A stretch of DNA of 64,000 nt from Cliona cf. orientalis. Taxonomy: Eukaryota; Porifera; Demospongiae; Clionaida; Clionaidae. Positions 12,801 through 23,753 of this stretch are shown one piece after another (position 1 is the first letter of the stretch; every line of letters starts with the position of its first letter). A program made the position numbers and the translations under genes. The DNA lies in assembly GCA_963930775.1 (NCBI GenBank), contig OZ005700.1, forward strand, positions 1,133,476 through 1,197,475. The letters are read 5' to 3'. The notes under the pieces are model-generated. The model did not search any database, was not told the origin of the DNA, and saw nothing but the letters and a program-made list of their open reading frames with translations.

Positions 12801-15800
12801 ACTCCATGAAAGAGAAGTACCCTTTGTAAATTGAATGGAAGGAACCTAGGCTTATAGAGAGCCGGCTGGGTGCGTCCCTCCTAACCAAAAAGAACCTGCA
12901 ATTGAAACCTCACGCTATCTAGTGTTTGGTTGTTTGGCTAAGTCACTTTCTCTCTCTGTATGTGTACATGTACAACATGTATGTATGTATGTATAAGCTA
13001 GCATGATGATTGTGTATATATTAGGTGCTGATCAGATGAGGAAGGTAATCGCAAGTTAAAGTTGTATAGGTTAGATAGCTAGAGAGGGACTGATATGACA
13101 ATACATATTTATATACATGCATGCCCACGCACATACACACAAAAAGGGTACTTTCTCTCTTTTAGCTTCTAAAAGTGAATTGAAAGAGCTAGCTAGCCAG
13201 CTACATGTAGCTGGGCCGACAAGGGATTTGGTGAAGTTGTGAGTAAGTGAAAGCATAATCTATCTATCGCTGCCTGCAGTATCATTTGAGGGTTGAGAGT
13301 TTAGATTGCATTGTTGTATATACAGTGCAGCTGTGGACAAGACACAAGCAGCAGTACAGTATAGTTATCACAAAATGTCAGCTAGGCCATGCATGGCCAG
13401 GCAGCAGTGATCGATTGCCCAGCATGGTTTTTTTTTTTTCGATTGAAAGAGGGTTTTTTTCCCAGAGTGAAAGTGTTTTTCTTCTCTCTCTGTGCTGTGT
13501 GTATACATTTTGAGACACACTCATTATCTCTAATTGCCCCTGTTGTGGGGCAGGTCGAAATTTGAAGCCTGGTAGATCTAGAGCAAATCTTTTATTCTCA
13601 ATGAATCCTCCCTCCCTCCCACCTGTCTCCCTCCCTCGCTGCCTATGTGTAGTTAGGTACATGATATTGCATGTCAGTTGGCCCTCTCACTACCTGCAGG
13701 AACTGTCCTTCAATAGTTGCCTAGTGTTACCTGTAGTTGTCCCATAGCAACCGATTATCACCATCACTGGGTACAATAAAGCCCAGTGCTTTGTTATTTT
13801 CTCGCTATTCTCTCCTACTGTCTCGCTGGTTCTATTGCACTTTAGGGCTGCTTGAAGATGCATCCCAGTGATACTATAGTGGATTATTCATAGTTTGATG
13901 GTTGAAAGTTGTACCAGTGATAGCCAGATAAGCCATAAGGAATTGGGAGGAAATGGACACTAGCACCATGTAGTATGTATGACTGTCTGTCTGTCTGTCT
14001 GTGTGTGAGGTACTGACTTAGCAGGTACCCATCTACATGTACATGCATGTTACCTACATGTACATGTAGCTAGCCGGGGCTATGTGGTCCCGAGTCAATC
14101 TTCTGGGTGACTCTTGTTTGTCTGGAAGGAAGCCAAGGCCACTAACGGACACTGTTACGTCTTTGTTCCTACAGCAAAGGAACGTCTTGTGTACATTATT
14201 ATTACAGTGTGTACCACACCATGCAAGCTTGGCCCCTGTCCGCACTGCATGTGTATACATGTCAGTGTACATGTGTACACACGTGTGATGTGTGGTGTAT
14301 GTAGTAGCAAGAAATACTCTTTGGATAGTAGGATAGAAGATACCTATTCATGATGAAATAGTGGCTTTTGATTTATGCAATGTCTAGATCTCCAGTGTTT
14401 GTGCATTTGTGTGTGTGTGTCGTATGTTGCCACGGTGGTGGTGTTTTTGCAGGTGTGGGTTGACGTGTACATTTATGTGTACGTACGTGTGTCCCTTATA
14501 AGGCTTTGCTGTAGAACTAGGGAGATGACTGTTTGATGAAGGGGGGAGGCTTATATGGGAAGGGAGGGGGTGGATTGATTGACAGCTGCGTAGATCGGTA
14601 GAGTGTGGGGGGATTTGAAGAGAAGAGGGGACGGCGAAGGGGGAAGGGGGGGAGAGCTGAGAGATAGAAAAGTTTGCAATTGGTAGGCCTTCTGTTTAGA
14701 GGTGTGTGGGTGTGTTGTTGGGAAAGTGATGTGAACTGCAACAACCAACCTACCAAACAAAATGAATCCCTCGCTACATCAGCAACAGTTTCACTCACTC
14801 ACTCACTCCCCACCATGGCACTAGCCCAGTCCCCCGATCTATCTTCTATAGCTGTATATGTGTATACAGTACTAGTACTGGCCACATACTTTAGCTAGTG
14901 TAGGTTGTTGGGAGACGCAAAGCTTTGCATGGGTGTGATAGCGTGGTGGACTGTGGTCTGTGTATGTGTGTAGGAAGAGGGGACCTGTAACACGTTTGTT
15001 CTAGGAATCGAAGAGACAGCTGCCTCGGTGATTTCTAACTTTGCTTTCATGATCAATGTGCAAAAAAGTCCCTTCCACCCAATTTTTATATCTAAAATTA
15101 TAAATATTATACTTTCTGTCTCAACTGAAATAATAATTATACTCCCTCCCCCATACCCGCACACACTCACGTTCACCTCTTAGGATCGATCAGACGAAGA
15201 AGAGTCAGATCACCTGCCTGATCCGTACGCCCCCACAAGGGGGCGTGTCTCTCCCTCCCCGTACACGGCCAATACAGAAAGAGCAAGACAGTTCAATGTA
15301 CGTACCAGTACCATAACCTACCAAAATTTGTCATTCGACTGCTGAGTCTGACACTCTCTCTCTCTCTGTGTCTGTCTAGCCTCTAGCTGGTTCGATCTCC
15401 CCCCACCCTTATCTTTGTTTACAAATCCCATTTCCCCTGAGGGACCTTCTCTTTCATTGTCCCAGCGTTGTTATTCTCATACTGATTTCCATGAAGTGTA
15501 GCATAACCAACGCAGCGTAGCTAGTGGATTGCAATAGCAGCGTACATATCCTTGCACGCTTAGTACATACAATAATGGTACATGGAGGGACTTCTCTCTT
15601 TCTCACAGCCATCAATGGGGGGCAGCTTTTAAAACGTATCCTGGTAGAGGAAGTGCATTGCTTTCAAAAGGGAGGGGGGGGGGAGGGGGGAGGGGGGTAT
15701 TTGCATGACATTGTACAAGTGTACTTATATTATTATGTAGTCGATGCATGGAAGAAGTGGTATGTTCTTCCGTTTATGTATTTGATAAGCATGGAATATT

Positions 15801-18439
15801 ATTGATTTTGATAAACGTTTTGTAATGTTTATGTATGTCTATAATGATATTCTTGTACTTTACACTGCATGCATTCCCGTGACCCACACTCCTCATGATG
15901 TTGACCAGGCCTATGTTCGTGGTGTGATTGAGCAGAAACTGGACATCTTTGTGCCCATTTCCCACCAACCACGCGAGATCATCTCAGACATCATCGCCGA
16001 CGTCAGTGGAAAGTTCCCCGAATTCGCCTCATGTGCAAGGAAGAGAATACGTACGTTCCTGAAGTCCTACAGACGGTCAAAAAAGCTCAAGGAAGGGGGA
16101 ACAGGGAACAGCGCCTCTCCTCCAAATGGGGTAAGTTGACTTATTTGGACTGTAGTCGTCTTCTTTTTGTGCGTGTTGCTCGCTAATTTTGTGTGTGTGT
16201 GCACGCGTGTGTGTATAGCTCTTGTCTAGACAGCACTCGGAGTGTGCTTTGCCTAGTGATAATTGAAGCCAAGAGAAATTTCTGGTGGGCACTTAACGGA
16301 TTAACAAATCTCCCTCGGGTCTTGTCCTGTCTGCGTAGGATCCTTTGTTCCTTGTTAAGCGCTATGAAATTTGGCACATCACCCCACTTCACCATTGCCA
16401 ATTCAACAAGATTCAATTCTCTCTCTCTCTCTCTCTTTCCTTACCAACATTCTATTTCAGCTCGACGATGATGAGCTGCCTCCCCACCATCCTCCCCATC
16501 CTCACAACCCTCACCACTCCCCCCACCCTCACCACCCTCACCCGCACCCCCACCCACTCCCCAGCACGTCACCTGACCTTCAGAGCTCCAATCCGAACAC
16601 GGCCGTCGTCACTATCATAGCCGATCCCCCTCAGGTCACAGACAGTTTAATGCCAGAGGCCAAGAGACTCAAACTGACTCCCCCTCTCCCGCCGATTGGG
16701 AACAAGCCCCCGGTAATTGCCGGCCTAATGGGAAATGGTGGGATTAGTCACAACAACTCGCAAGGACTGAGTCGCTCAGAAGTGGACGCAGTAAAGCAAT
16801 TAATCACTGGTGAGTTGATCAGCAGTCATGCTCACAAAAATCTACCTACAATCATACATACGTGTGTATATACCCAATCTGTTATGAACTATAGTAAATG
16901 TGACTTATCTCGTGCACCTACTGAAATTCTCAGTAGAAGACAGCCACCTCAAATTTCACTATCACCAGCCAGCCCGAGGCTAATGGGTGTTGTTGAGCCC
17001 AGGTTTAGTTGGGAGCTCTCTAGCTCTTATTTACCCTCCCTCCCATTCTGCTTAATTTAGCAGCTGCTGTTGATGCAGCTGGCACTACACTGAGTACCAG
17101 TGGAAGGGAACACCTGTACTGCTGAGAGTGCTAGGGGAATTGGATGTCAGTGAGATCTTGGAGGAACTGGGCAGAGAGGTTTTGGTGTGTGTGTTCCCCT
17201 TAATTGGCCTCAGCTATGTAAACGGTACTTGATAATTTCTTGAAATATTGGATGTTTTGGGGATAGCTTTGTTGTGTGGTGAAAATTTACATGCAATGGG
17301 GTACATCTGATTCAGAAATCCATGCAGCTATATAGATCTATAGCGCTAGACGTCTTATAAATATGTATTTGGGGATCCTATTCTATGGATGAGAGATCAA
17401 GAGAGAAAACAAGAAGAAAGAGAAAATGTATTTCGATTTTGCAATTGTGTAGTGCTGCGCCACCTCTGCTCACGAAATTCATGAGGTGAAATTCATGAGG
17501 TGTCATCCCCTTAGTTCGGTATTGTCCCTCCACTCCCCTCCCTGGCCCACCCTTGCCAGCAGCTGGGCTTCTTCACCAGACTGAGTGTCTCCTGGGAGAG
17601 GCACCCAAGTCCCAATAATATCCCCCTAAACCCCCAAACCACATACAACAATCCAAGTAGTGAAGTAGAGTACTCCATCAGCAGTCCCTAGTACATACTG
17701 GCTTTTGGCCACTTTTGGGATGGTAGGTAGCTGCTTCACCTTGAGCTAGTCAGGTACTACCATACCATCCTTTGGGGTGAGAGAGTGAGTGGCCACAGTT
17801 GTCCTTTCTGCTATCCCCTGGTCCCTATAGCTGTAGTTGGACCTTGATGTCTGTCTCTGATAAGCCAATTTGGGATGACCAACTCTACACCAGTTCTCAG
17901 AGTAAAAAAAATTAAAAGTAGTGCTGGGTATATACATCTAGCTAGGCCAAGATGAATGGATTGATGTGTACTGCATGGAGTATGTGGTAATATTGTATGT
18001 ATACAACATTAACAAGGTCAAAATTAATAGGTAGTTAATTTCGTTGTGTTGAATTGGTTTTTAGTGCTTCCCAATTACAAGTGGTTGCTGTTAGATGTGT
18101 TTTTGCATTCAATTTGTCATGATACGCGATGGTGAGATGACATTCTGCAGAATCTAATGTACAACTGTAGACAGGCTAGCACACGTACTCCAAGGACCCC
18201 CTCAATTTGAATGTGAAATTGAAGGTGGTTATAATAATTATTGTGTTTGTGACTGCATGCAGTGGCTGGGGTCGTCCCGTCCCGTTAGGATAAAACTGCT
18301 TCACGAATTATTTTCACGTACTATGTACATACCCCCCTCCCCCTCCCCACACACCACAGGTTATCGTGAAAGTGCGGCCTTTCTTCAGCGAGCGGCTGAT
18401 CAGTTAGAGGCAATGCTACACAACTCTCAATCAGCTTAA
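8017..18439 (+). CDS. NOL4-like nuclear protein
   Basis: Six exons join in frame to about 326 aa: 8017-8178, 10801-10854, 15184-15297, 15909-16130, 16461-16809 and 18360-18439. Exon 4 encodes a conserved helical block (VIEQKLDIFVPISHQPREII, then DIIADVSGKFPEFASCARKR, IRTFLKSYRRSKK). The end (VKQLITG, then YRESAAFLQRAADQLEAML) matches my memory of vertebrate nucleolar protein 4 (NOL4/NOL4L) C-termini. Function in animals is poorly defined; it is probably nuclear. Exon 5 starts with an acidic LDDDE, then a striking His/Pro tract (about 30 residues, 16470-16560). An upstream in-frame ATG at 7918 would add 33 residues; 8017 was chosen because MAHFNADLEND looks like the real N-terminus. The exon structure is firm. 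The family name is probable. Confidence 0.7.
8179..10800 (+). other. NOL4-like intron 1 (2.6 kb)
   Basis: Long first intron with short ORFs only, none with recognisable homology. It contains a (CT)n tract near 9800-9829 and many copies of GCATGCATG and ACATGTACATG-type palindromes. No exon was recognised inside. Confidence 0.6.
10855..15183 (+). other. NOL4-like intron 2 (4.3 kb)
   Basis: Long intron rich in low-complexity DNA: poly(C) at 11340-11354, CT-rich blocks at 11300-11400 and 12000-12080, a CATTCCC tandem repeat near 12670-12700, and a TGGG repeat near 12398-12417. Repeated TACATGTA palindromes occur around 14036-14070. No additional exon or RNA gene was recognised. Confidence 0.6.
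16810..18359 (+). other. NOL4-like last intron (1.55 kb)
   Basis: No conserved reading frame was seen. It starts with GTGAGT after codon 225 or so and ends at a CCACAG acceptor before the short last exon. An ORF crossing the donor (to 17060) is intron read-through. Confidence 0.6.
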
Positions 18440-18921
18440 GTAGCAACAAGTATTATTATTTATAACAGCAGCCACGAACATCAATTGATTCTCCACTCCT
18501 TTGCCCCACCCCCTCATATTAACATTAATTATTATTATTATTATCCAAATGCCCGCATGCTGGTATTATTCTTGTTGCTATCACTAGATACTATTATTAT
18601 ATTGTGTAGCGACATTTTTGGTTCTCATAATAATTGCTTTGAATATTGCACTCTGGAATGCTCAAGTATTCTTTAGTTATTTACTGTATCATCATCATTT
18701 ATTATTATCACTGTTAACCTGTCCTCAGCCTCAGGCCGTTTCAAACAAATTCCGCTGTGTATGGCAATACCATAATTATGTTCAATTCAAGACAACTTTT
18801 CAATGTGTTCTTAATAATATACATTGATTTTAAGCTTCTATAATATTATACCAAGAGCGCAATATGGAAAATCCACACATTCTGACAAGCATTACCCAAT
18901 AGTTACATCTGATGTACATTG
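18440..18921. other. AT-rich spacer between NOL4-like gene and transposon
   Basis: About 480 bp of AT-rich sequence, with ATT runs near 18530-18545, that should carry the NOL4-like 3' UTR. No coding signal was seen. Confidence 0.5.
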
Positions 18922-18925
18922 TATA

Positions 18926-18963
18926 TGTGAAGGCATAGAGTAAAAATGGAACCTTTGCCACAC
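18926..18963 (+). repeat. Transposon terminal inverted repeat, 3' side of the transposase
   Basis: 38 bp starting TGTGAAGGCATAGAG and ending GCCACAC. It is the exact reverse complement of 21492-21529. Confidence 0.95.
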
Positions 18964-19093
18964 CTACCAAAAATGAACTTTTTTGGCTGATACCCTTTAC
19001 CAACTATTAATTTGTCATTCTAAATCATTTTCCAACAAGATGAAGCATAAGTTACATCAATATGTGCACATAACTGACATAATATATGCAAAA

Positions 19094-21181
19094 TTATTGT
19101 AAAAAATCCGGCCATTTATCACGTGGTATGAACTTGGTGTACATTTGCTTCAGATCATCAAGTTTCTTGGCTGTAAGTTGGTGAGTGGAGTTTGTGCATT
19201 TGTAGTTACTTTCTTCTTTAGGAATAGCATCCAGAGTAGCATGCACTCCACTAGCCAGCTTCATTTTTGTAGGCTCAAAAGCTCCGGTATAGCAAAGTTG
19301 CCGTACACGCATTATTACATCACCACTTATCAGGTGTGTAACGGTGACAAAATCGTGTAGACTGCGGATACCAGGTAATTTTGTGAACTTCTGACCAAGC
19401 TGCTGTCTCCATTGCTTCACAGTTTGTCCTTCTACATCAGTCTCAACGTGTGCATGTAAACCTACAATAGCGACCAAATCATCGATGTTGAAGACATCCG
19501 ATCTGTTGTAGGTCATGGCGATCTTAGAGAAAAGGCGGTCCACATTGAACTTTGTGTGTCCGGCTATCATGAACGACAGTCGGAAGAAACTGAAGATTTT
19601 CTGTGACACGAGCTCCTGACAAAATGCAGTCATGTAGTAGTTTTTGTTTGTGGAACATGCATTGTCTAAGAAAAGATGAATGCGACTAATCCATGATGGT
19701 ACTTGTCCCGACTCACAGAGAAAATGGTAGAGATACGATAGCGTATGGTCTGTGTTCTTGGGACCAATTGTTTCTGGTACTAAGTACACATACCCTTGGT
19801 CATTTCTGCAATCGACAATGCCAAAAACATCGTAGGACATTTTCTGCAGATAATACGTCATGCCTGGCTGTGGAGATTTCCCCCAGTATGGAATCAGCTT
19901 GCTCTGCTGATAGTCGGCACATAGTACCAGAATGAACGTTTCTTTCAGATGTTGTAGTTCAGTGTCATTCTCTGCGTCTGGTTTCTTTTCCAGGTCAATG
20001 ATTTTTAACCATGTCTCTCTACATCGCTTGACTGCTTCATTGTGACACTTATGCGAGTCAGATGCTTCCTCTCGGTGAGTGTTAAGTGATGACTGCAACT
20101 GCTCCTTTTCCGTCTCGATCTCTTTGATTTCTGTGGATGAGCTAGAACCAGACTGCAATAGTCGTTTCAAGCGCATATCTGAGCTTTGAATCTGATTTTT
20201 CAAACCTGCGCATGTATCGCAATAATCCAGCTTATGTGGACAAAGGGCGTACTTAGGACGATGTTTTTTTAGCCAAGTGGAAGCTGAGTAATTGGAAATC
20301 GTAGGTTTGTTCTGCTCTCGTTGGATTCGATTGAACTCACCAACAAGCGATGTAGCACAACGATGATCGTAGTTTTTTGTGGTTGTCTTTGGAATTTGTA
20401 TGGTTGTAAATTTAGAGAGAAAATAGTGTGTCGGACAGTAAGACTCGGTGGTTCGCCCATTAGGTTGGCTGTTTGTGTCAATAAAGGTCAAAAAGTCTTT
20501 CAAAGTGTCAGTCTTAGCTGAATTTGATACTTTCCCTGCTAAGCCATGACGTTCATGCGGATATCGTACATCGATGACCTCCTCTGGAGTAATATGTTGC
20601 CACCATTTGCTAAAGGCTTGATCACAACCACTCGGCATAATTACTGCATCTGACAATCGCTTTTCTTCAATCTCAGCTTTGGTCATCTGGACGATTGGTT
20701 CTTGACTTGCGTTTTGCTTCATTTTCCTTTGTCGTGCCAGTCGCTGCTTTGATATTCCAAATGCCATACGTATGCATTTAGCACAGTAGAGATAGTTTCC
20801 TCGGGAGTCAAACACATTAGCTCGAAGCCAATCATTTTGTGCTTTTAAGTCACGATAGTGTGCCAAATCTGCTCTCTTTGGTACAGGGTTGAGCCTCTTT
20901 ACTTTTTTTAGACTACTCCCCTGCTTTTTCATCGACTTAAATTCATCCTTGTATCGTGAGAGCACAGGGTTGCACTTTGTGCACACTTCCGAATTAGTGC
21001 CCACCCCAGCTGAATCAGATGTAGTAGGCTGTTCATCAGCACTTGACTCGGTCAAAGACTCATTTATACTTCTGTTTAGTTTATATGGTCCTCTTGACTT
21101 GCCTGCTAAGTACAGTTCCCTCGATCTCTCTCTTCTTGCTTTTCTTGTTGTCCCGCGTGGTGGATTCGACCTAGTAGCCAT
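19094..21181 (-). CDS. Transposase-like protein, 695 aa, single exon
   Basis: Uninterrupted intronless ORF inside the TIR-bounded element. The N-terminus is basic with Cys pairs (CTKC at 67-70, CAKC at 133-136, CPHK and CDTC near 314-324) that could bind zinc. A Lys/Glu-rich coiled segment spans about 330-410. The C-terminal half has the pattern of an RNase H-fold nuclease: CADYQQ (Asp423), LFLDNACSTNKNY (Asp506) and FMIAGHTKFNVDRLF (His542, Asp548). I recall similar proteins, often annotated as uncharacterised, in cnidarian and sponge genomes, with the DYQQ/DNA.../GHTKF signature. The superfamily is not certain. A 4-bp duplication is compatible with Sola-like elements, among others. The start at 21181 is the first ATG of the frame and lies 310 bp inside the right TIR. 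Confidence 0.82.
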   Translation of the reverse strand: MATRSNPPRGTTRKARRERSRELYLAGKSRGPYKLNRSINESLTESSADEQPTTSDSAGVGTNSEVCTKCNPVLSRYKDEFKSMKKQGSSLKKVKRLNPVPKRADLAHYRDLKAQNDWLRANVFDSRGNYLYCAKCIRMAFGISKQRLARQRKMKQNASQEPIVQMTKAEIEEKRLSDAVIMPSGCDQAFSKWWQHITPEEVIDVRYPHERHGLAGKVSNSAKTDTLKDFLTFIDTNSQPNGRTTESYCPTHYFLSKFTTIQIPKTTTKNYDHRCATSLVGEFNRIQREQNKPTISNYSASTWLKKHRPKYALCPHKLDYCDTCAGLKNQIQSSDMRLKRLLQSGSSSSTEIKEIETEKEQLQSSLNTHREEASDSHKCHNEAVKRCRETWLKIIDLEKKPDAENDTELQHLKETFILVLCADYQQSKLIPYWGKSPQPGMTYYLQKMSYDVFGIVDCRNDQGYVYLVPETIGPKNTDHTLSYLYHFLCESGQVPSWISRIHLFLDNACSTNKNYYMTAFCQELVSQKIFSFFRLSFMIAGHTKFNVDRLFSKIAMTYNRSDVFNIDDLVAIVGLHAHVETDVEGQTVKQWRQQLGQKFTKLPGIRSLHDFVTVTHLISGDVIMRVRQLCYTGAFEPTKMKLASGVHATLDAIPKEESNYKCTNSTHQLTAKKLDDLKQMYTKFIPRDKWPDFLQ

Positions 21182-21491
21182 ATTTTGAAGGGCCTAGGCA
21201 CGAGGTTTAATAATATCTAACTAGTTAACTTAGTACTTCCTTGATAAATGACTATAGACACTGATTCACCAAAAATAACTCCACTGTCACTGAGAGAAAC
21301 TTGAACAATGTACAAGACCATGAGATTTAACAGTGGGCGTGGCTGCATCCCGTTGCTATGGTAATCAATTACGTCACTAAAAAATTGTGGATGTGGGTAC
21401 ATTGGTAGGAAGCCAAAAGTAGGCCAATTGGTGCACTGAGACTGCTAGTACATTTGTTGAACTTTGCAAGCTCATTGCTCAAAACAGGAGA

Positions 21492-21529
21492 GTGTGGCAA
21501 AGGTTCCATTTTTACTCTATGCCTTCACA
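21492..21529 (-). repeat. Transposon terminal inverted repeat, 5' side of the transposase
   Basis: 38 bp, the perfect reverse complement of 18926-18963. It is followed by TATA and then unique sequence. Confidence 0.95.
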
Positions 21530-21533
21530 TATA

Positions 21534-22847
21534 TTATATGAATATTGATTAACAAGCCGCTTGGAGTGTTGACTAAATCTGTGTTCATCCCTGGGACACA
21601 GCTGGCCATCACTGCCAACCACTGAGGGCAGCGCTGTCATATTATGGGAGGATCTCACTCCACCACATGTACAGGAAGGTAGCCCCATAATAATGTTATT
21701 ATAATGATGAAAAAATTTATTAACCACAGATGGGAATCACTGTACATGTGTATATAAATATTTTTGGCCTAAGTATTGCTGACATCATTATGATGTCTTT
21801 GAGAATTGAGGAAACATGGAATTTATGAAGAAGATCTAGATATAAAGTAGCGTGTTCAGGACCATGATAGCTGCTTTCATCTGGTTATGAGGTACGTTTT
21901 GGTTTTTGTTCCAGCTCCATAGCTCTTTCCGTTACTGCTGAGATACGCTTTAGCGGTGTAGTTAATGATATTCATATCTTTTAATTACGTCATGTGACGG
22001 TATGTACATTCCGACGAAACCCATACGCGTTTTGCTACCCCCTGTCCCAGCTCAATAAATAGCGATTTCCGGTAGGGACTATCGGGGCTACGCAGCTGAA
22101 AACTGCACATGGTCCTGGGCATAAATGGCTTAGGGGTCGCCCAGGTTCCTCCCTTGAATACCCACCATCCTGGATAAAGCCTAGGTATAGGCTGACTTCG
22201 GTCCCCTGCAGTAATGTCTGCAGTCTACCCTGACCAGCGTTCCAGCCTAGAGCTCGGAAGGTCGATGGGAGGATGGGGTTATAATTTTTTTTTTTCATTT
22301 CACCAATCAATCCCTCATTGTAACCTGCCATAATTATGCAAATATTTTTCTTCAGAACACAAGTATGTTTGATGTCACAGTCATGGGATAATGTGACTGA
22401 ACACCACTACAATGTAACAGCATGCTATATGCCAGTTAGTACAGTATGCTATTATGGTGTAGACCACACCCCTCACTGCAGGCCAAGAGCAGCTGCTCAA
22501 ACTCACCATGACATTCTCACTATGCTCGAACGTCGAATCTACCACCAGACCATGATAAAGAGTAGACATCGCCTCTCGCTTCGCTCGAGGCTCGGTGGCC
22601 TGCCGAGCAGGCCTGTCGACGCTTACACCGCTCGAGAATGCATCTCTATGACCAATCATGAGTCTAATAAACTTGTAGGAGAGAGCATCTTTTATGCCCT
22701 CTAGGTTAGGATACGGACTATAAGAAAATTGTCACTCTGAAAAGTATTTTTTGTTGTATAATAATATTATAGTTTAATAATTTTTAGGAAGGAATTGGAC
22801 CAGTATTGAAAGTTGCACACAATGTGATATTAGTACCTGACTCTTAA
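21534..22847. other. Intergenic region with possible dispersed repeat
   Basis: There are no convincing genes. The interval 22043-22296 is GC-richer than its surroundings and ends in a run of T. It carries an ORF without recognisable homology and may be an old dispersed repeat. The interval 22570-22640 has CTCGAG/GGCCTGC palindromic segments. Neither can be classified without genome-wide copy counts. Confidence 0.4.
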
Positions 22848-23612
22848 TCACCGTCTCGGTCGCTTTGCTGGTCCACCTTTGACCTTCTTTCCCGAGGAGG
22901 CCGCCCCTGCTGTGATTGCCCTATTAGACTGTCCACTGCTGCTCCCCCCACTGCCAAATATGTTAGTAAACATTTCTTCCAGGCTCGGCATACTCGAGCC
23001 GGGCTGCTGAAGTATGTTCATCGAATCTTGCATCTCCTTCTGGTACTCTGGGTCCACTGACTTCATCAGCTTTGGGACAATTAACATCAAGATGACGGGG
23101 GCAATCAGCAGCAGAATCATTGGGTTCTTGAGCATGCTCAACATGCTCCAGCTCTCGCGCTTCTCGAAAAACTGTGCCTGTTCCTCTGCCTTGAAGCGAA
23201 GCGGATAAGGAAGGTGCAACACTTGGGTCGGCTTTAAAAGGTTGGCTTTTCTGGCACGAATCTTTCCCGATTTGCTGCTGATGTCCACACGAGCAGGCTC
23301 AAAGACATGATTGGGAGATATGACCTCGACGAGGTACGATCCTGGGGGCACCCGATTGATGGTGAAGCCTCCGTTGGATTTCAGAAAGCCTCGATATTTT
23401 CCTCCATCGACCACCACTACCGTTTCAGCTATCCAGCTGTCATCATCTCCCTCAATGACCACCTTGCCTTCTATGGACTGCAGGAGTAGCTGTCCCTTTT
23501 CTGATTCCTTCAGCTCCTCTGTTGCTTCAGAAAGGACCAAAGCACACTGAAATTCCAGCAGAATGATTAAATAGATTGCTATGATTTCCAGAACCTTGTA
23601 GAAAGTAGTCAT
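22848..23612 (-). CDS. EMC7: ER membrane protein complex subunit 7
   Basis: EMC7 is a lumenal/TM subunit of the ER membrane protein complex, an insertase for tail-anchored and polytopic proteins. Single exon, 254 aa. It has an N-terminal signal peptide (hydrophobic residues about 8-28). A beta-sandwich domain (IEGKVVIEGDDDSWIAETVV ... GGFTINRVPPGSYLVEV) spans about 45-150. One TM helix (MILLLIAPVILMLIVPKLM) lies near 165-183. The cytosolic tail is basic and Gly/Ser-rich and ends in KRPRR. The order and the PPGSYLVEV strand are typical of EMC7. The lack of introns is unusual here compared with neighbours. It is divergent from the four-TM gene, 141 bp apart. Confidence 0.93.
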   Translation of the reverse strand: MTTFYKVLEIIAIYLIILLEFQCALVLSEATEELKESEKGQLLLQSIEGKVVIEGDDDSWIAETVVVVDGGKYRGFLKSNGGFTINRVPPGSYLVEVISPNHVFEPARVDISSKSGKIRARKANLLKPTQVLHLPYPLRFKAEEQAQFFEKRESWSMLSMLKNPMILLLIAPVILMLIVPKLMKSVDPEYQKEMQDSMNILQQPGSSMPSLEEMFTNIFGSGGSSSGQSNRAITAGAASSGKKVKGGPAKRPRR

Positions 23613-23753
23613 CTTCTGTCTTAATCAAGTACAAGTGAGCTTCATTTAGAATATTCATGTAGGTGGGCGGTGATTCATGCTAACGTGTACATGGATAGTT
23701 TTATGCGCATGCGCAAATAATTAAGCAGCTGCAATCCATTTTCACAGCTTTTC
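23613..23753. promoter_or_regulatory. Bidirectional EMC7 / four-TM promoter with NRF-1-type site
   Basis: Only 141 bp separate the two start codons. The perfect 12-bp palindrome TGCGCATGCGCA sits at 23704-23715, matching the known NRF-1 consensus YGCGCANGCGCR. It is the most likely shared core element. Confidence 0.7.

Larger units (their letters stand above)
18922..21533 (-). mobile_element. Complete DNA transposon with 38-bp TIRs
   Basis: The element spans 18926-21529 (2604 bp). It is bounded by perfect 38-bp inverted repeats beginning TGTGAAGGCATAGAG and flanked on both sides by TATA (18922-18925 and 21530-21533), read as a 4-bp target-site duplication. It encodes one uninterrupted transposase-like ORF on the minus strand (19094-21181). 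TATA is a palindrome, so the boundary could shift by two bases, with a TA duplication and TIRs starting TATGTG. Perfect TIRs plus an intact ORF suggest recent insertion. Confidence 0.9.

Noticed and set aside
15385..15400. GGTTCGATCTCC considered as a tRNA B box
   Set aside because: It deviates from the B-box consensus at the required C, and no cloverleaf or A box is found upstream.
22035..22331. 98-aa minus-strand ORF in the EMC7-transposon gap
   Set aside because: No recognisable domain, no splice partner, and it sits in a GC-rich repeat-like block ending in poly(T). More likely repeat sequence than a gene.
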